From: Oscillospiraceae bacterium
GTDB taxonomy: Bacteria > Bacillota > Clostridia > Oscillospirales > Oscillospiraceae
Length of the DNA stretch: 33,703 bases
Direction: 5' to 3'
NCBI GenBank assembly: GCA_022793095.1
Contig: JAAWCD010000042.1
Coordinates: 1 to 33,703 of the forward strand
Below the pieces are notes generated by a model. It saw only the letters and a program-made list of their open reading frames with translations. It was not told where the DNA came from and did no database searches. Shown one piece after another: positions 8,327 through 18,332 of the stretch (its first letter is position 1; the number at the start of each line of letters is the position of its first letter). Made by a program: the position numbers and the translations under genes.

Positions 8327-9612
8327 TTGCCTCCCAGCTCCGCCAGCACCTCACGGGCCGCCGTGATGGTCTGCTCCATCTCCGCCTCGCTGTGGGCGGC
8401 GGAAATGAACATGGCCTCAAACTGAGCGGGCGCCAGATAAATCCCCCGCTGGAGCATACCGGCAAAATATTGGGCGTAGCGGCCCACGTCGCTGCCCTTG
8501 GCGTCCACAAAGGTGGTCACCTCCGTAGGCGTGAAGAAGGGCGCCAGCAAGGATTCAATCCGGTTGACCGCCACAGGCACGCCGGCGTCCGCCGCCGCCT
8601 TCCGAAGCCCCTGGGCCATGGTTTCGCCCAGGGCCGAAATCCGCTGATAGACCTCCGGGTGGTCCCTCAAATAGGTCAGTTGGGCCAGTCCCGCGGCCAT
8701 AGCCACCGGATTTCCCGACAATGTGCCCGCCTGATAGACCGGCCCGCAGGGTGCGACCTCCTCCATCAGCGCCCGTTTCGCGGCGTAAGCGCCCACCGGC
8801 ATACCGCCGCCAATGATCTTTCCGAAGGTCACAATGTCAGCCCGAACACTGTAATAGGCCTGAGCGCCGCCCAGGGCCAGCCGGAAGCCGGTAATCACCT
8901 CGTCGAAGATGAGCAGAGCGCCAGACTTGTCGCACAGCGCCCGCAGGCCTTCCAAAAAGCCGGGAGCGGGGCCCACCACGCCCATGTTGGCCGCCACAGG
9001 CTCCACAATGACCGCCGCCACCTGTTCGGGGTATTCATTCAACAGCGCCTCCACGGTGGACAGGTCGTTGTACTGGGCGGTAAGTGTGTCCTTCACGGTA
9101 TCAGCGGGCACACCGGCCGAGCTGGGGTGTCCGCCCGCCAGGGCGGAAGACCCGGCGTTGACCAGCAGGCAGTCACTGTGCCCGTGGTAACAGCCCTCAA
9201 ATTTGATGATTTTGTCCCGGCCCGTGGCCCCACGGGCCAGCCGGATGGCGGACATGACCGCCTCCGTGCCCGAGTTGACCATGCGGACCATCTCAATGTG
9301 GGGCACCAGCTCCACCATGAGCTGGGCAATCTCCACTTCCCGGCGGGTGGGCGCACCGAAGGAGAGGCCGTCCTTAACCGCCCGCTCCACTGCCTCCCGG
9401 ATGGCCGGGTGGTCGTGGCCCAGAATCATGGGGCCCCAGGAGCACACATAGTCAATGTACTCCTTGCCGTCCTCATCGTAAATCCTGGAGCCGTGGGCCC
9501 CAGTGATGAAGCGGGGGGCCATGCCCACCGCGCGGTAGGCCCGGACCGGCGAGTTCACACCGCCGGGCAGCACCTGTTTCGCCGCTTCAAAGAGGGTTTC
9601 AGAACGGTTCAT
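8323..9612 (-). CDS. hemL: Glutamate-1-semialdehyde 2,1-aminomutase
   Basis: HemL converts glutamate-1-semialdehyde, the product of HemA, into 5-aminolevulinate. The 429-residue PLP enzyme starts at [11 protein letters not shown]; the reading frame is open further upstream but that part overlaps hemB. It shows the class III aminotransferase motif [11 protein letters not shown] and the PLP lysine Lys265 in [24 protein letters not shown] lies in the cofactor-binding region. The ATG overlaps the hemB stop by one base (TGATG), and the stop overlaps the methyltransferase start. Placement inside the operon puts C5-pathway supply under the same riboswitch as the corrin genes. Confidence 0.97.
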   Translation of the reverse strand: MNRSETLFEAAKQVLPGGVNSPVRAYRAVGMAPRFITGAHGSRIYDEDGKEYIDYVCSWGPMILGHDHPAIREAVERAVKDGLSFGAPTRREVEIAQLMVELVPHIEMVRMVNSGTEAVMSAIRLARGATGRDKIIKFEGCYHGHSDCLLVNAGSSALAGGHPSSAGVPADTVKDTLTAQYNDLSTVEALLNEYPEQVAAVIVEPVAANMGVVGPAPGFLEGLRALCDKSGALLIFDEVITGFRLALGGAQAYYSVRADIVTFGKIIGGGMPVGAYAAKRALMEEVAPCGPVYQAGTLSGNPVAMAAGLAQLTYLRDHPEVYQRISALGETMAQGLRKAAADAGVPVAVNRIESLLAPFFTPTEVTTFVDAKGSDVGRYAQYFAGMLQRGIYLAPAQFEAMFISAAHSEAEMEQTITAAREVLAELGGK

Positions 9613-10595
9613 CAGCCAATGTCCCCCTTTCGGATCGCCTGGGCGATTTCCTTGGCATAGTAAGTGATAAGCATGTCTGCGCCGGCCCGGAACACAGACA
9701 CGGCGGTCTCGCACATAATGCGGTGCTCGTCCACCAAACCAGCGGCAGCGGCAGCCTTAATCATGGCGTACTCTCCGGAGACGGAATAGGCGCACATGGG
9801 CAGATCAAAGGCCTCCGAGCACTCCCGGATTACGTCCAGGTAGCTGAGGGCGGGCTTGACCATGAGAATGTCCGCCCCCTCCTCCGCATCCAGAGCGCAC
9901 TCCTTCCGGGCCTCCTTCCGGTTATGAGGGTCCATTTGATACCCCTTCCGGTCTCCAAAGGAGGGGGCTGATCCGGCGGCCGCCCGGAAGGGTCCGTAAA
10001 AGGCGGAGGCGTATTTGGCGGAATAGGCCATGATGGGCAGGCCCGTATAGCCGTTGGCGTCCAGCTCCGCCCGGATGGCGGCCACCCGGCCGTCCATCAT
10101 ATCGGAGGGGGCCACCATGTCTACCCCCGCTCTGGCGTAGGACAGGGCGATTCTGGCCAGGCACTCCAAGGTCTTGTCGTTGTCCACCTCGTGGCCGCTC
10201 AGAATTCCGCAGTGGCCGTGGTCGGTGTACTCGCACATGCACAGATCCGCGATGACGTAAAAGCCGGGATACTGCTTCTTGATGATTTGAATGGCCTTCT
10301 GGACCACGCCCTCCGGATCCCAGGCGGAGGAGCCGCAGGCGTCCTTATGGGCGGGCAGGCCGAAGAGCATGCAATGGGTCACACCGCTGCTCTGGCACTC
10401 CTCAACGGCCTGACACACGCTGTCCAGGCCGTAGTGGAACTGTCCCGGCAGGGACTCAATGGGCCGGGTGCCCGAGAGAGTCTCATCCACAAATATGGGG
10501 TAAATCAGCGCGTCCGGGCTGAGCCGGGTTTCCCGGCACAGGCGGCGGACTCCGCCGCCGCCCCGCAGACGGCGGGGACGATGCGTTAAATCCAT
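9612..10595 (-). CDS. hemB: Porphobilinogen synthase (5-aminolevulinate dehydratase)
   Basis: HemB condenses two 5-aminolevulinates into porphobilinogen. The 327-residue protein has both Schiff-base lysines, Lys194 in MAYSAKYAS and Lys247 in LMVKPALSY. The cysteine-rich zinc site is [14 protein letters not shown] (Cys119, Cys121, Cys129), so this is a zinc-type enzyme. I start it at [11 protein letters not shown], where AAAGGAGT lies just upstream. A further in-frame ATG 42 bases upstream would translate the palindromic repeat and is unlikely. The stop overlaps the hemL start. Confidence 0.97.
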   Translation of the reverse strand: MDLTHRPRRLRGGGGVRRLCRETRLSPDALIYPIFVDETLSGTRPIESLPGQFHYGLDSVCQAVEECQSSGVTHCMLFGLPAHKDACGSSAWDPEGVVQKAIQIIKKQYPGFYVIADLCMCEYTDHGHCGILSGHEVDNDKTLECLARIALSYARAGVDMVAPSDMMDGRVAAIRAELDANGYTGLPIMAYSAKYASAFYGPFRAAAGSAPSFGDRKGYQMDPHNRKEARKECALDAEEGADILMVKPALSYLDVIRECSEAFDLPMCAYSVSGEYAMIKAAAAAGLVDEHRIMCETAVSVFRAGADMLITYYAKEIAQAIRKGDIG

Positions 10596-10611
10596 AAAAT
10601 ACTCCTTTCTC

Positions 10612-10725
10612 TTCTTTTCTTGAAAGAAAAGAAGCAAAAGAACTTTAAGCTGGTTCTACCGAAAGATTTCCTTAAAAGAGCGGTTTAACGTTCTTTTTGG
10701 TTCTTTTTCTTTCAAGAAAAAGAAC
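10612..10725. repeat. Palindromic intergenic repeat, copy A (two arms)
   Basis: This 114-bp copy lies between cobA-hemD and hemB. The left arm reads TTCTTTTCTTGAAAGAAAAG, then AAGCAAAAGAACTTTAA. The right arm is the near-complement, TTTAACGTTCTTTTTGGTTC then a TTTCAAGAAAAAGAAC end. Each arm is itself a small palindrome around CTTGAAAG or CTTTCAAG, and the arms pair across about 40 bp. The stop codon of cobA-hemD lies in the right arm. Confidence 0.85.
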
Positions 10726-12205
10726 ACGCGAGCTTCACTAAAGCGTCCATTGTGGCCTGGCCGGCCACCTTGGTCCGCAGCCCGAACTGCTTTGCCGCCG
10801 CCTGGGTCTGGACCCCAATGCACAGGCCCATCACATGGCCCAGGTCCACCCCCTCCAGCGACCGGACAAACCCGGTGACGGTGGAAGCCGAGGTGAAGGT
10901 GACCAGCACCTCCTTTTCCGTCCGCAGCAGCTCCGCCACCTCTGCGGCCTTGCCGCTCCGGTAGAGCGTATTGTAAATATGCACGTCGTCCACAGCGGTT
11001 CCCGCCTCCCGGAGCACGCTGGTCAGCACCGGCGTACCCATGGCCGCCCGGCAGAGGAGCACCCGTTCCGGCTTCTCCTCCGCCAGTGCGCGGGCCAGAT
11101 GCTCCGCGTCAAATACCTCCGGCATCAGGTCCGCCTTCAATCCGTGGAGGGCCAGTTCCTTGGCCGTGCCGCCGCCGATGACCGCCAGCCTTACCCCTGC
11201 CAGCGCGCGGGCGTCCCTGCCCAGCGCCTCCAGCCGCTGGAAAAAGACCTGGACCCCTGCCGGGCTGGTAAACGCCAGCCAGTCGTAACCGGGCAGCTCC
11301 TCCAACGCCTGGTCCAGGGCTGGACAGGGCTCCTTGGCCTCGGTCTCAATGCAGGGGTATTCCACCACACGGGCCCCCAGCTTCCGCAGCCGGTAGGCCA
11401 GGGTGCCCGCCCGGCTCCTGGGCCGGGTGACCACCACCGTCCGGCCCTTCAGCGGCAGCTTGTCAAACCAGTCGAACCCCTCGGACAGGCCGCACACCTT
11501 GCCCACGATGATGACGGCAGGGCTTTGGACTTCCCGTCGCTCCGCCTCCGCCGGAAGGGTGGACAGAAGGGCCAGCGTCTTCCGCTGGTCGGACCGGGCG
11601 CCGTTTTCGATGACCGCGGCAGGGGTTTCAGGGTCCATGCCCGCCTCCAGCAGTCCGTCGCAAATTCGTTTCAGGGCAGAGACGCCCATCAGGAAGACCA
11701 GGGTTCCCCTGGCCTTGACCAGCGCCTCGAAGTTGATCGCCAGGGGCTTCCCCTCCCGGGCATGTCCGGTGATGATGTGGAGCGAGGAGCAGAAATCCCG
11801 GTGGGTCACCGGAATGCCCGCGTAGGCCGGCACCGACAGAGCGGAGGTGATGCCAGGCACCACCTCGAAGGGGACGTTGTGCTCCGCCAAAAGCTCCAGC
11901 TCCTCGCCGCCCCGGCCGAAGAGGAAGGGGTCCCCCCCCTTGAGCCGGACCACATGCTTGCCCGTCAGAGCCTGTTCCAGCAGGATTTCGTTGATGCGCC
12001 ACTGGGGCACCAGATGATGGGACGACTCCTTGCCCACGTTGACGCGCTCCGCGCCCTCCGGGATGAAGGACAGGACTTCCTCGCCTACCAGCCGGTCATA
12101 GACCACCACGTCGGCGGCCTCCAGCGCTTCCTTCCCTTTCAGTGTGAGCAGGCCCCCGTCGCCCGGTCCGCCACCCACCAGCGTTACCTTTCCAATCTCC
12201 GACAT
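10712..12205 (-). CDS. cobA-hemD: Fusion of uroporphyrinogen-III C-methyltransferase and uroporphyrinogen-III synthase
   Basis: The 497-residue fusion makes uroporphyrinogen III from hydroxymethylbilane (HemD) and methylates it at C2 and C7 to precorrin-2 (CobA, SUMT). Residues about 1-245 are a class III tetrapyrrole methylase with [38 protein letters not shown] and PGITSALS. Residues about 250-495 are a HemD domain with [19 protein letters not shown] and [20 protein letters not shown] precedes the ATG. The last residues (CSFS) and the TGA are encoded by palindromic repeat copy A. This domain order is common in Clostridia. Confidence 0.96.
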   Translation of the reverse strand: MSEIGKVTLVGGGPGDGGLLTLKGKEALEAADVVVYDRLVGEEVLSFIPEGAERVNVGKESSHHLVPQWRINEILLEQALTGKHVVRLKGGDPFLFGRGGEELELLAEHNVPFEVVPGITSALSVPAYAGIPVTHRDFCSSLHIITGHAREGKPLAINFEALVKARGTLVFLMGVSALKRICDGLLEAGMDPETPAAVIENGARSDQRKTLALLSTLPAEAERREVQSPAVIIVGKVCGLSEGFDWFDKLPLKGRTVVVTRPRSRAGTLAYRLRKLGARVVEYPCIETEAKEPCPALDQALEELPGYDWLAFTSPAGVQVFFQRLEALGRDARALAGVRLAVIGGGTAKELALHGLKADLMPEVFDAEHLARALAEEKPERVLLCRAAMGTPVLTSVLREAGTAVDDVHIYNTLYRSGKAAEVAELLRTEKEVLVTFTSASTVTGFVRSLEGVDLGHVMGLCIGVQTQAAAKQFGLRTKVAGQATMDALVKLACSFS

Positions 12206-12225
12206 GGGTTTTACCTCCTTTTTCT

Positions 12226-12263
12226 GTTCTTTTCTTGAAAGAAAAGAACCAAAAGAACTTTAA
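12226..12263. repeat. Palindromic intergenic repeat, copy B (single arm)
   Basis: This is one arm only, TTCTTTTCTTGAAAGAAAAG then AACCAAAAGAACTTTAA, between hemC and cobA-hemD. The remaining 66 bases up to the hemC stop show no clear second arm, so this copy looks decayed or truncated. Confidence 0.8.
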
Positions 12264-12329
12264 TCTGGTTTGCCTGGGAGATGTACCGCCTGTACCTCAT
12301 CGGGCCGCGCCCCCAGGCCTCTTCCAGCT

Positions 12330-13184
12330 CTACTTCATCCGCTGCGCCAGCTCAATGCCCAACTTTTCCGCGTCCTGCCGGGAGCCTCTGATCCGATCCC
12401 GCTCTCCCCGCAGGTTAAACCCATCCAGAATCAGCTGGTCCCCCGCAAGGACCGCGTGAGCCGCCACTGGCGAGGTGCAGCCCCCGTCCAGTGTCCGGAC
12501 AAAGGCCCGCTCCGCCGTCAGGCAGTCCCGTCCGTCTTCGTCGTTGAAGGCATGCAGGAAGGACACATCCTCCCCGCTCCGGGCCTGGACCGCCAGGATG
12601 CCCTGGCCCGCTGCGGGGAGGATCTCTTCTGTGGAGAAGAGGCGGCTGATCCGGTGCTCCAGCCCCAGCCGCCGCAGGCCCGCCGAGGCCAGAATCAGGG
12701 CGGAGAACTGCCCCTCGTCCAGCTTCCGCAGCCGGGTCTGCACATTGCCCCGGACCGGGGCCACCGCCGCGCCGGGAAAGAGCTGTTCCAGCTGCATTTT
12801 CCGCCGCAGGCTGGTACAGCCCAGGGGCTTGGACAGATCCAGCTCCGCAGCCCCCTCCGGCAGGACCAGCGCATCCCTGGGGTCCTCCCGCCGGGAGAAC
12901 GCGGCCAGGGGCAGGCCCTCTGTCAGCTCCATGGGCAGGTCCTTGGCGCTGTGGACCGTCAGATCCACCCGGCCGTCCAGCAGAGCCGCGTCCAGTTCCT
13001 TGACGAAAAGGCCCTTGCCGCCAATCTGGTCCAGCGTCCGATCCAGAATCTTGTCGCCGGTGGTCTTCATGGTCACCAGCTCTACGGTCCGCTCCGGCTC
13101 CGCTGCCCGGATGGCCGCGATGACCAGCTCTGACTGGACCACTGCCAGCCGGCTGTCCCGGCTCCCCACTCGTATGGTTTTCAT
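12330..13184 (-). CDS. hemC: Hydroxymethylbilane synthase (porphobilinogen deaminase)
   Basis: HemC joins four porphobilinogens into hydroxymethylbilane, the substrate of the HemD domain encoded next. The 284-residue protein has GSRDSRLAVVQSE, the catalytic DLTVHSAKDLP motif and Cys236 (LDGGCTSPVAAHA), which carries the dipyrromethane cofactor. The arginine motif reads LGCTSLRRKMQL rather than the usual GTSSLRR; the arginines are kept. It is slightly shorter than the roughly 310-residue family norm. The ATG overlaps the preceding stop as ATGA. Confidence 0.96.
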   Translation of the reverse strand: MKTIRVGSRDSRLAVVQSELVIAAIRAAEPERTVELVTMKTTGDKILDRTLDQIGGKGLFVKELDAALLDGRVDLTVHSAKDLPMELTEGLPLAAFSRREDPRDALVLPEGAAELDLSKPLGCTSLRRKMQLEQLFPGAAVAPVRGNVQTRLRKLDEGQFSALILASAGLRRLGLEHRISRLFSTEEILPAAGQGILAVQARSGEDVSFLHAFNDEDGRDCLTAERAFVRTLDGGCTSPVAAHAVLAGDQLILDGFNLRGERDRIRGSRQDAEKLGIELAQRMK

Positions 13185-13621
13185 TCCAATTCCTCCAATG
13201 TACGCCGGATGGCCTTTGCCGCCTGGGCGGTCCGATGGTGGCCGCTCCCCTGGGACACCACCCCAGCCAGCACGCCGCCGCCCTCACAGAGGGCGGGAAA
13301 ATAGAAGGTACACTCTTCCTTCCGGTCAGCCACGCTGACTGGGATGCCCAGGGCCTTGGCCTCCTCCCCCACCCGCCGGTTCACGGACCGGTCATCCGTG
13401 GCCGCTACCGCCAGGAAGGCCCCTTCCAGATCGCCGGAGGCATAGGGACGGGCAAGCCAGGTAAAGCCCTCGGGAGCGCCCGCCAGCTTCGGGGCAATCA
13501 CAACCAGCCGGCAGCCAAAGGGGAGCAGGCTGTCGATCCGGCGGCGGGCGATGGTTCCTCCGCCCACCACTACGATCTTTTTGCCGTTCAAGTCCACGAA
13601 CAGCGGAAAATGATAGGGCAT
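13181..13621 (-). CDS. Precorrin-2 dehydrogenase (SirC/CysG N-terminal type)
   Basis: It oxidises precorrin-2 to sirohydrochlorin with NAD, which CbiK then loads with cobalt. The 146-residue protein opens with YHFPLFVDLNGKKIVVVGGG, the Rossmann motif of the CysG N-terminal/Met8 family, followed by ARRRIDSLL and AVAATDDRSVNRRV. The later part, CTFYFPALCEGGGVLAGV, is the usual continuation, but the helical C-terminal dimerisation domain of longer members is missing. The start at MPYHFPLF is preceded by AAAAGGTGAT; an open frame runs further upstream through repeat copy C but lacks a good site. It overlaps hemC by four bases. Confidence 0.9.
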   Translation of the reverse strand: MPYHFPLFVDLNGKKIVVVGGGTIARRRIDSLLPFGCRLVVIAPKLAGAPEGFTWLARPYASGDLEGAFLAVAATDDRSVNRRVGEEAKALGIPVSVADRKEECTFYFPALCEGGGVLAGVVSQGSGHHRTAQAAKAIRRTLEELE

Positions 13622-13638
13622 GAAATCACCTTTTTTCT

Positions 13639-13773
13639 GTTCTTTCCTTGAAAGGGTGAACGAACCAAGGAGAACCAGTTTAAAGTTCTTTTTGCTTCTT
13701 TTCACCCGAAAGGGTGTGCTAAGATTTTGCTCCGCAAAATCAAGTGTCGTTCCATCTTTCAAGAAAAAGAAGA
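13639..13773. repeat. Palindromic intergenic repeat, copy C (long form)
   Basis: This fills the gap between cbiC and the precorrin-2 dehydrogenase gene. The long form carries an extra hairpin inside one arm, AGATTTTGCTCCGCAAAATC at about 13722-13741, next to AAGTGTCGTTCCATCTTTC. A further small hairpin, CACCCGAAAGGGTG, is also present. The outer end matches the CTTTCAAGAAAAAG end of copy A. Confidence 0.8.
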
Positions 13774-14421
13774 TTACTCCCGGGCGTCCCCACTGGCCAG
13801 GTACAGCAGGGCGTTGCAGATGGCCGCCGCCACGTTGCTGCCTCCCTTGCGTCCCCGGGCCACAATGTAGGGAATGTTCTCCAGCTCCAGAATCAGCTCC
13901 TTGGACTCCACCACATTGACAAAGCCCACCGGCACGCCGATAATCAGCGCCGGCTGTTCCAGTGTCCCTGCCTCCAGCAGATCCCGGATGGCCACCAGCG
14001 CCGTGGGCGAATTTCCAACGGCAAACACCAGCGGACGGCCCAGCGCTGCCGCGCGTTCCATGGAGACCGTGGCCCGGGTCACCCCCCGGCGCTTGGCCTC
14101 TTCCGCCACGTCAGGGTCCGCCACAAAGTTCATCACTTCTCCCCCAAACTTCCCCAGCACCCGCTTGTTGATGCCGGCTAACGCCATTTGGGTGTCTGTG
14201 ACGATGGTACAGCCGTTTTTCATGGCCTCCACTCCCCGTTTCACCGCGCCGGGTGAAAACACCAGATTGTCCGCATAATCAAAGTCCGCCGAGGTGTGAA
14301 TGACCCGTTTGATGACTGGCGCCAGCTCCGGATCCAGTTCCCGGCCCAGCTCCTCCGTGATGATTTCCATGCTCCGGGCCTCAATCTCCGCCGGGGCCAC
14401 CCGCTGCAATTCTATGCTCAT
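13774..14421 (-). CDS. cbiC: Cobalt-precorrin-8 methylmutase
   Basis: CbiC moves the C11 methyl group to C12, converting cobalt-precorrin-8 to cobyrinic acid. The 215-residue length is normal. The catalytic histidine is His42 in [12 protein letters not shown], and [11 protein letters not shown] with [14 protein letters not shown] are characteristic of the family. AAAGGAGC precedes the ATG, which overlaps the cbiP stop as ATGA. The gene ends a few bases before repeat copy C. Confidence 0.97.
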   Translation of the reverse strand: MSIELQRVAPAEIEARSMEIITEELGRELDPELAPVIKRVIHTSADFDYADNLVFSPGAVKRGVEAMKNGCTIVTDTQMALAGINKRVLGKFGGEVMNFVADPDVAEEAKRRGVTRATVSMERAAALGRPLVFAVGNSPTALVAIRDLLEAGTLEQPALIIGVPVGFVNVVESKELILELENIPYIVARGRKGGSNVAAAICNALLYLASGDARE

Positions 14422-15929
14422 GTGCGCCGCTCCTTTCTGTCCAGTCCCAGAATACCGTAAATCCGCTCCAGGTCCACCGACTGCCGGACTCCGTCCGCCA
14501 GCTTGCCGTACTGCTGTTCCTTATATGCGTTCCAATCCAGGCCCTCCGCCTCCTCCTCAAGACCTTTGGCTCGAAGAATACAGTTGACCGCGGCACGGGC
14601 AAATTCCGCCTGGTCAAAGATGCCGTGGACATAGCTGCCCCAGACATTGCCCTGAGAAGCCCCGTCCAGCTTTTCCCCTTCCCCGCCGGAAAGGGCGGCA
14701 AAGTTTGTGCCGCCGGGCGCGGTGGTGTCGCCCATGTGGATTTCATAGCCCTCAAAGGCCACCCCCTCCAGCCCCTGGAACATACCCTGGGCCTGCCGGA
14801 CCCGGCCGCGCACCCGCGTCCGGGTCTTGTCCCCCCGAAACACCGTGCGGGTAGGCAGAAGCCCCATGCCCCGCAGCTCACCGCCGGCTTCCACCCCGTC
14901 CGGGTCAGAGAGGGTTTCCCCCAGCATCTGATAGCCGCCGCAGATGCCCGCCACCGCACCGCCTTGGGCCACGTGCTTGAGAATGGCGGACTCCAGACCG
15001 CACTCCCGCAGCCATTTCAGGTCGTCCATGGTGTTCTTGGTGCCCGGCAGGAGAATCAAATCCGGCCGGCCCAGCTCCCCCACAGACCCCGCGTAGCGGA
15101 GGGAAACGCTCTCCATCCGCTCCAGGGCGTTGAAGTCGGTGAAGTTGGAAATCCGGGGCAGGCGAATCACCGCGATATCCACCGCCGCCGCCCTTCCCTT
15201 CCGGGTGAAGCGTTCGGAAAGAGAATCCTCATCGTCCACGTCAACCTGGAGGTAGGGCACCACGCCCACCACCGGCTTGCCGGTCAGGTCCTCCAGCATT
15301 TTGACGCCAGGCTCCAGAATAGCCGCATCCCCCCGGAACTTGTTGATGATAAGGCCCTTGATTCGGTCTTGTTCCTCCGGCTCCAGCAGGGCCACCGTGC
15401 CATAGAGGGAGGCGAACACCCCGCCCCGGTCAATATCGCCGCAGAGCAGCACCGGTGCATCCGCCATTTTGGCCATGCCCATGTTTACAATGTCGTTGTC
15501 CTTCAGGTTGATTTCCGCCGGACTGCCCGCGCCCTCGATGACAATAATGTCATTCTCCGCCGCCAGGCTGTGATAAGCCTCTAAAATATCGGGAATCAGG
15601 GTCTGCTTCATGGCGAAGTAATCCCGCGCCGCGTAGACTCCCCGCACCTCCCCCATGACGATGAGCTGGGAGCCAGTGTCGCTCTGGGGCTTGAGAAGGA
15701 TAGGGTTCATCCGCACGGAAGGGGCGATGCCCGCCGCCTCCGCCTGCATCACCTGGGCCCGGCCCATCTCCAGCCCCTCGCTGGTAATGAAGGAATTGAG
15801 GGCCATATTCTGAGACTTGAAGGGGGCCACCCGGTAGCCGTCCTGCCGGAATATGCGGCACAGCGCCGCCGTCAGCAGGCTTTTGCCCGCATTTGAGGTG
15901 GTCCCCTGCACCATGATTGCCTTTGCCAT
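14418..15929 (-). CDS. cbiP: Cobyric acid synthase
   Basis: CbiP uses ATP and glutamine to amidate side chains b, d, e and g of adenosylcobyrinic acid a,c-diamide. The 503-residue protein opens with the P-loop-like [20 protein letters not shown], followed by [11 protein letters not shown]. The C-terminal class I glutaminase-like domain has nucleophile Cys330 in [13 protein letters not shown] and the histidine in [10 protein letters not shown]. The start overlaps the cobD stop by one base (TGATG). Confidence 0.97.
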   Translation of the reverse strand: MAKAIMVQGTTSNAGKSLLTAALCRIFRQDGYRVAPFKSQNMALNSFITSEGLEMGRAQVMQAEAAGIAPSVRMNPILLKPQSDTGSQLIVMGEVRGVYAARDYFAMKQTLIPDILEAYHSLAAENDIIVIEGAGSPAEINLKDNDIVNMGMAKMADAPVLLCGDIDRGGVFASLYGTVALLEPEEQDRIKGLIINKFRGDAAILEPGVKMLEDLTGKPVVGVVPYLQVDVDDEDSLSERFTRKGRAAAVDIAVIRLPRISNFTDFNALERMESVSLRYAGSVGELGRPDLILLPGTKNTMDDLKWLRECGLESAILKHVAQGGAVAGICGGYQMLGETLSDPDGVEAGGELRGMGLLPTRTVFRGDKTRTRVRGRVRQAQGMFQGLEGVAFEGYEIHMGDTTAPGGTNFAALSGGEGEKLDGASQGNVWGSYVHGIFDQAEFARAAVNCILRAKGLEEEAEGLDWNAYKEQQYGKLADGVRQSVDLERIYGILGLDRKERRT

Positions 15930-16999
15930 CAGCTTTTCCCTCCCAAAACGGCATCCAGGGCCTGGATGAGCCGTTCATTTTCTTCTCTGGGCCGGACCGC
16001 CGCCCGGTAATAGTCCTCCCCCAGCCCCACATAGTTGGCGCAGGATCGGATCAGGATGCCCTGTTCCAACAGGCGGGCTTTCAGGTCTGTCCGGCCTGGG
16101 GCCTGGAACAGAAGGTAGTTGGCCTGTCCCTCCCAGACCGTTAAATGGCGGGTCCGCAGCTGCTCCAACAGCCAGGCTCGTTCTGTTTGGATCAGCTTTC
16201 TCGCCTGATTGGGCCAATCCGTCTCTTGCAGGCAGGCGATGCCCGCCGCCTGGGCGGGGCCGGACACCGGCCAGGGCTGTCCCACGGCGGACATTCTCTC
16301 CAATAGATCTCCGTCGCCGCTGAGGCCGCAGCCCAGCCGGAGGCCGGGAATGGCGTAGCTTTTCGTAAAGGCCCGAAGCAAAAAGAGGTGTCTGCTTTCC
16401 TTCAGGTACGGGGCCAGGCCGGGGGTGTCCCCTTGGTCGGAGAGGGCCAGAAAGCACTCGTCCACCGCCAGCAGAATGTCCAGTGCCTCACACCGCCGGA
16501 GGATTTGCGCCAGCAGGCTGGGCGCTATGATTCGGCCCGTGGGGTTGTTGGGTGTGCAGAGAAACACCATATCCAGGCTGGGCGTGATGCCCTTGAGGAT
16601 GGTCTCTGTCACGTCAAAGCGCTGCTCCGGCTTCAGGTAATGGTACTTCACCCGGCAGCCCACAGAACGGAGGGCCTGCTCATATTCGGAAAAGGTGGGT
16701 GCGGTCACCAGGGCACGGCGGGGAGCCTTGGCCTGAACCAGACGGAACAGCACATCCGCCGCGCCGTTGCCGCAGATCACCTGCTCTTCCGCCACGCCGG
16801 ATTGGGCGGCAATGCCCGCCCGGAGGGCCCGGCAGAGGGGGTCCGGGTAGTGGATGGCTTCCTCCACCGCCGCTGCCGCCGCATGACGGACGGATTCCGG
16901 CATGCCCAGCGGGTTCAGATTGGCCGAGAAGTCCAGGATTGGACCGCCGTATTGGGTTTGGGCGGTCAGAAGATCGCCGCCATGGGTGTAGGTTGGCAT
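15929..16999 (-). CDS. cobD: L-threonine-O-3-phosphate decarboxylase
   Basis: CobD makes (R)-1-amino-2-propanol O-2-phosphate, which CbiB attaches to cobyric acid as the nucleotide-loop linker. The 356-residue PLP enzyme (aspartate aminotransferase fold I) has [20 protein letters not shown] and PLP lysine Lys213 in [25 protein letters not shown] is chosen as start because AAAAGGCGG lies just upstream; an ATG 11 codons earlier is weaker. Histidinol-phosphate aminotransferases look similar, but the HGG start motif and the neighbours support CobD. The L-threonine kinase that makes its substrate is not in the window. Confidence 0.94.
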   Translation of the reverse strand: MPTYTHGGDLLTAQTQYGGPILDFSANLNPLGMPESVRHAAAAAVEEAIHYPDPLCRALRAGIAAQSGVAEEQVICGNGAADVLFRLVQAKAPRRALVTAPTFSEYEQALRSVGCRVKYHYLKPEQRFDVTETILKGITPSLDMVFLCTPNNPTGRIIAPSLLAQILRRCEALDILLAVDECFLALSDQGDTPGLAPYLKESRHLFLLRAFTKSYAIPGLRLGCGLSGDGDLLERMSAVGQPWPVSGPAQAAGIACLQETDWPNQARKLIQTERAWLLEQLRTRHLTVWEGQANYLLFQAPGRTDLKARLLEQGILIRSCANYVGLGEDYYRAAVRPREENERLIQALDAVLGGKS

Positions 17000-17064
17000 T
17001 TTATTACCGCCTTTTCTGAGGTTTGATCGCATAGCTCAAATCTATCATCTATCATTGTAAATCG

Positions 17065-17141
17065 TTCCGTTGGGCTTCGCCCAATCCCGCTGGGGCTTTG
17101 CCCCAGACCCCACCGCCCTTTGAAAAGGGCGGCCCCAAACT
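17065..17141. repeat. Three-hairpin intergenic repeat
   Basis: Three adjacent palindromes fill the gap between hemA and cobD: TTGGGCTTCGCCCAA, TGGGGCTTTGCCCCA and GCCCTTTGAAAAGGGC. This pattern is a different family from the TTCTTGAAAG repeats. Similar GGGGCTTTGCCCC strings are, from memory, common between clostridial genes. It leaves about 65 bp before cobD with no clear promoter. Confidence 0.7.
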
Positions 17142-18332
17142 TTACCTCGTCCGCCGCTCAATCTTTTCCCGGCACTCCCGGAGGGCCTGGGGCGTCAGCA
17201 GCCCCTTCATCCCTCCAGCCAGCAGATCCACGGTCCGCCGCACCGCCAGTTCCACCGCCTCCTCCCGGCTCAGCTCCCCAAGCTCCGGAGACGCCAGCAG
17301 CCGGCCAGTGACCGCTTCCTTCAATTCTCCCAGCAGAGGAAGGCAGCTTTTGTAGCTCCACCACTGATAAAACCGCTCCAGCTGCCGCTCCACAATGGCC
17401 TGAGCCTCCTCCAGCGCCGCACGGTTCTCCTCCTGAGGGTCCGTCCCCCCCAGCGTGTCCACATTGCGGCAGCGAATCCCCAGCTCCGTCTCCAGCCTGG
17501 GGTCCACGTCCCGGGGAATGGCCAGGTCCAGCACCAGCCGGGGCTTTTGCGCCAGTGCCGCCGCCTGCTCCAGCTGGAAGGTGTAATGGGGGCTGGTGGT
17601 GGCGGACAGTACAATGTCCGCGCCCTCCACCGCCTCCATCCGCCGGTCATAGGCGATGACCGCGCAGCCCGGAGGCACCACCGTTTCCCCGTGCCGGTAG
17701 GTCCGCAGCGTCACCGTCACCGAGCAGCCCGCCTCCCGCAGCAGCCGGGCCGACAAACGTCCCATCTCTCCGTTGCCCATAACCACTGCCCGCAGACCGC
17801 TTAGCTCCCCCAGCTCCCCCTTGGCCGCCTCAATGGCCCGGAAGGCCACCGAATCCGGAACCGCTGTAAGCCGGACGCTGGTTTTGATCTCCTTGCCCGC
17901 CGCCACCGCGTCCCGGAACAACGCCCCCAACACCGGGTCCGCCGCGCACCGGCGTTGAGCCAGGTCAATGGCGTTTTTTACTTGGGTGATGATCTGGCCG
18001 TCTCCCCAGATCTGAGAGCGAAGGCCCCCCGCCACCTCCATCAGATGCCGGGCCGCGTCCCGCTCCGTACGGTGGACAAAAGCGGACGCAAAGGCTCCGT
18101 AAGACTCTCCCGCCGCCTCGCACAGCAGGACCGCGGGCTTCACCGGCTCGCCGCAGGAGGTGACATAGAGCTCCGTCCGGTTGCAGGTGGAGAGCAGCAC
18201 ACAGCCGCTGACCCGCTGGTCTGCCCGGATTCGATCCAGCAGCTCCCCTGCCTGAGCATTGGTGAAGGACAGCCGCTCCCGCAGCTCCACTGCGGCCAGC
18301 TTGTGGTCAAGGCCGCTCATGGCCAGCTTCAT
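17142..18332 (-). CDS. hemA: Glutamyl-tRNA reductase
   Basis: HemA reduces glutamyl-tRNA to glutamate-1-semialdehyde, the first step of C5 tetrapyrrole synthesis. The 396-residue protein has catalytic Cys50 in LLSTCNRTELY, an NADPH-binding region VVMGNGEMGRLSARLL, and a C-terminal dimerisation helix region rich in E and R. The usual GExQIxGQV motif reads GDGQIITQVK, with Asp for Glu. GLDHKLAAVELRERL matches the N-terminal signature GxxHxxxPxxxRE loosely. The start overlaps the cbiL stop as ATGA. Having hemA inside the operon means the riboswitch can throttle the whole tetrapyrrole supply. Confidence 0.95.
   Translation of the reverse strand: MKLAMSGLDHKLAAVELRERLSFTNAQAGELLDRIRADQRVSGCVLLSTCNRTELYVTSCGEPVKPAVLLCEAAGESYGAFASAFVHRTERDAARHLMEVAGGLRSQIWGDGQIITQVKNAIDLAQRRCAADPVLGALFRDAVAAGKEIKTSVRLTAVPDSVAFRAIEAAKGELGELSGLRAVVMGNGEMGRLSARLLREAGCSVTVTLRTYRHGETVVPPGCAVIAYDRRMEAVEGADIVLSATTSPHYTFQLEQAAALAQKPRLVLDLAIPRDVDPRLETELGIRCRNVDTLGGTDPQEENRAALEEAQAIVERQLERFYQWWSYKSCLPLLGELKEAVTGRLLASPELGELSREEAVELAVRRTVDLLAGGMKGLLTPQALRECREKIERRTR

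Noticed and set aside
8302-9660. Long plus-strand open frames opposite hemL and other minus-strand genes
   Set aside because: They lack family motifs, ribosome sites and plausible composition, and lie antisense to strongly recognised enzymes. High G+C content makes such shadow frames common.
10596-10637. Extended hemB start reading through the palindromic repeat
   Set aside because: AAAGGAGT sits directly before MDLTHRPRR. The extension is only translated repeat sequence (LLFFQEKKRKE).
12330-13184. HemC as inactive because GTSSLRR reads GCTSLRR
   Set aside because: The substrate-binding arginines and cofactor Cys236 are present, and the protein is otherwise typical.
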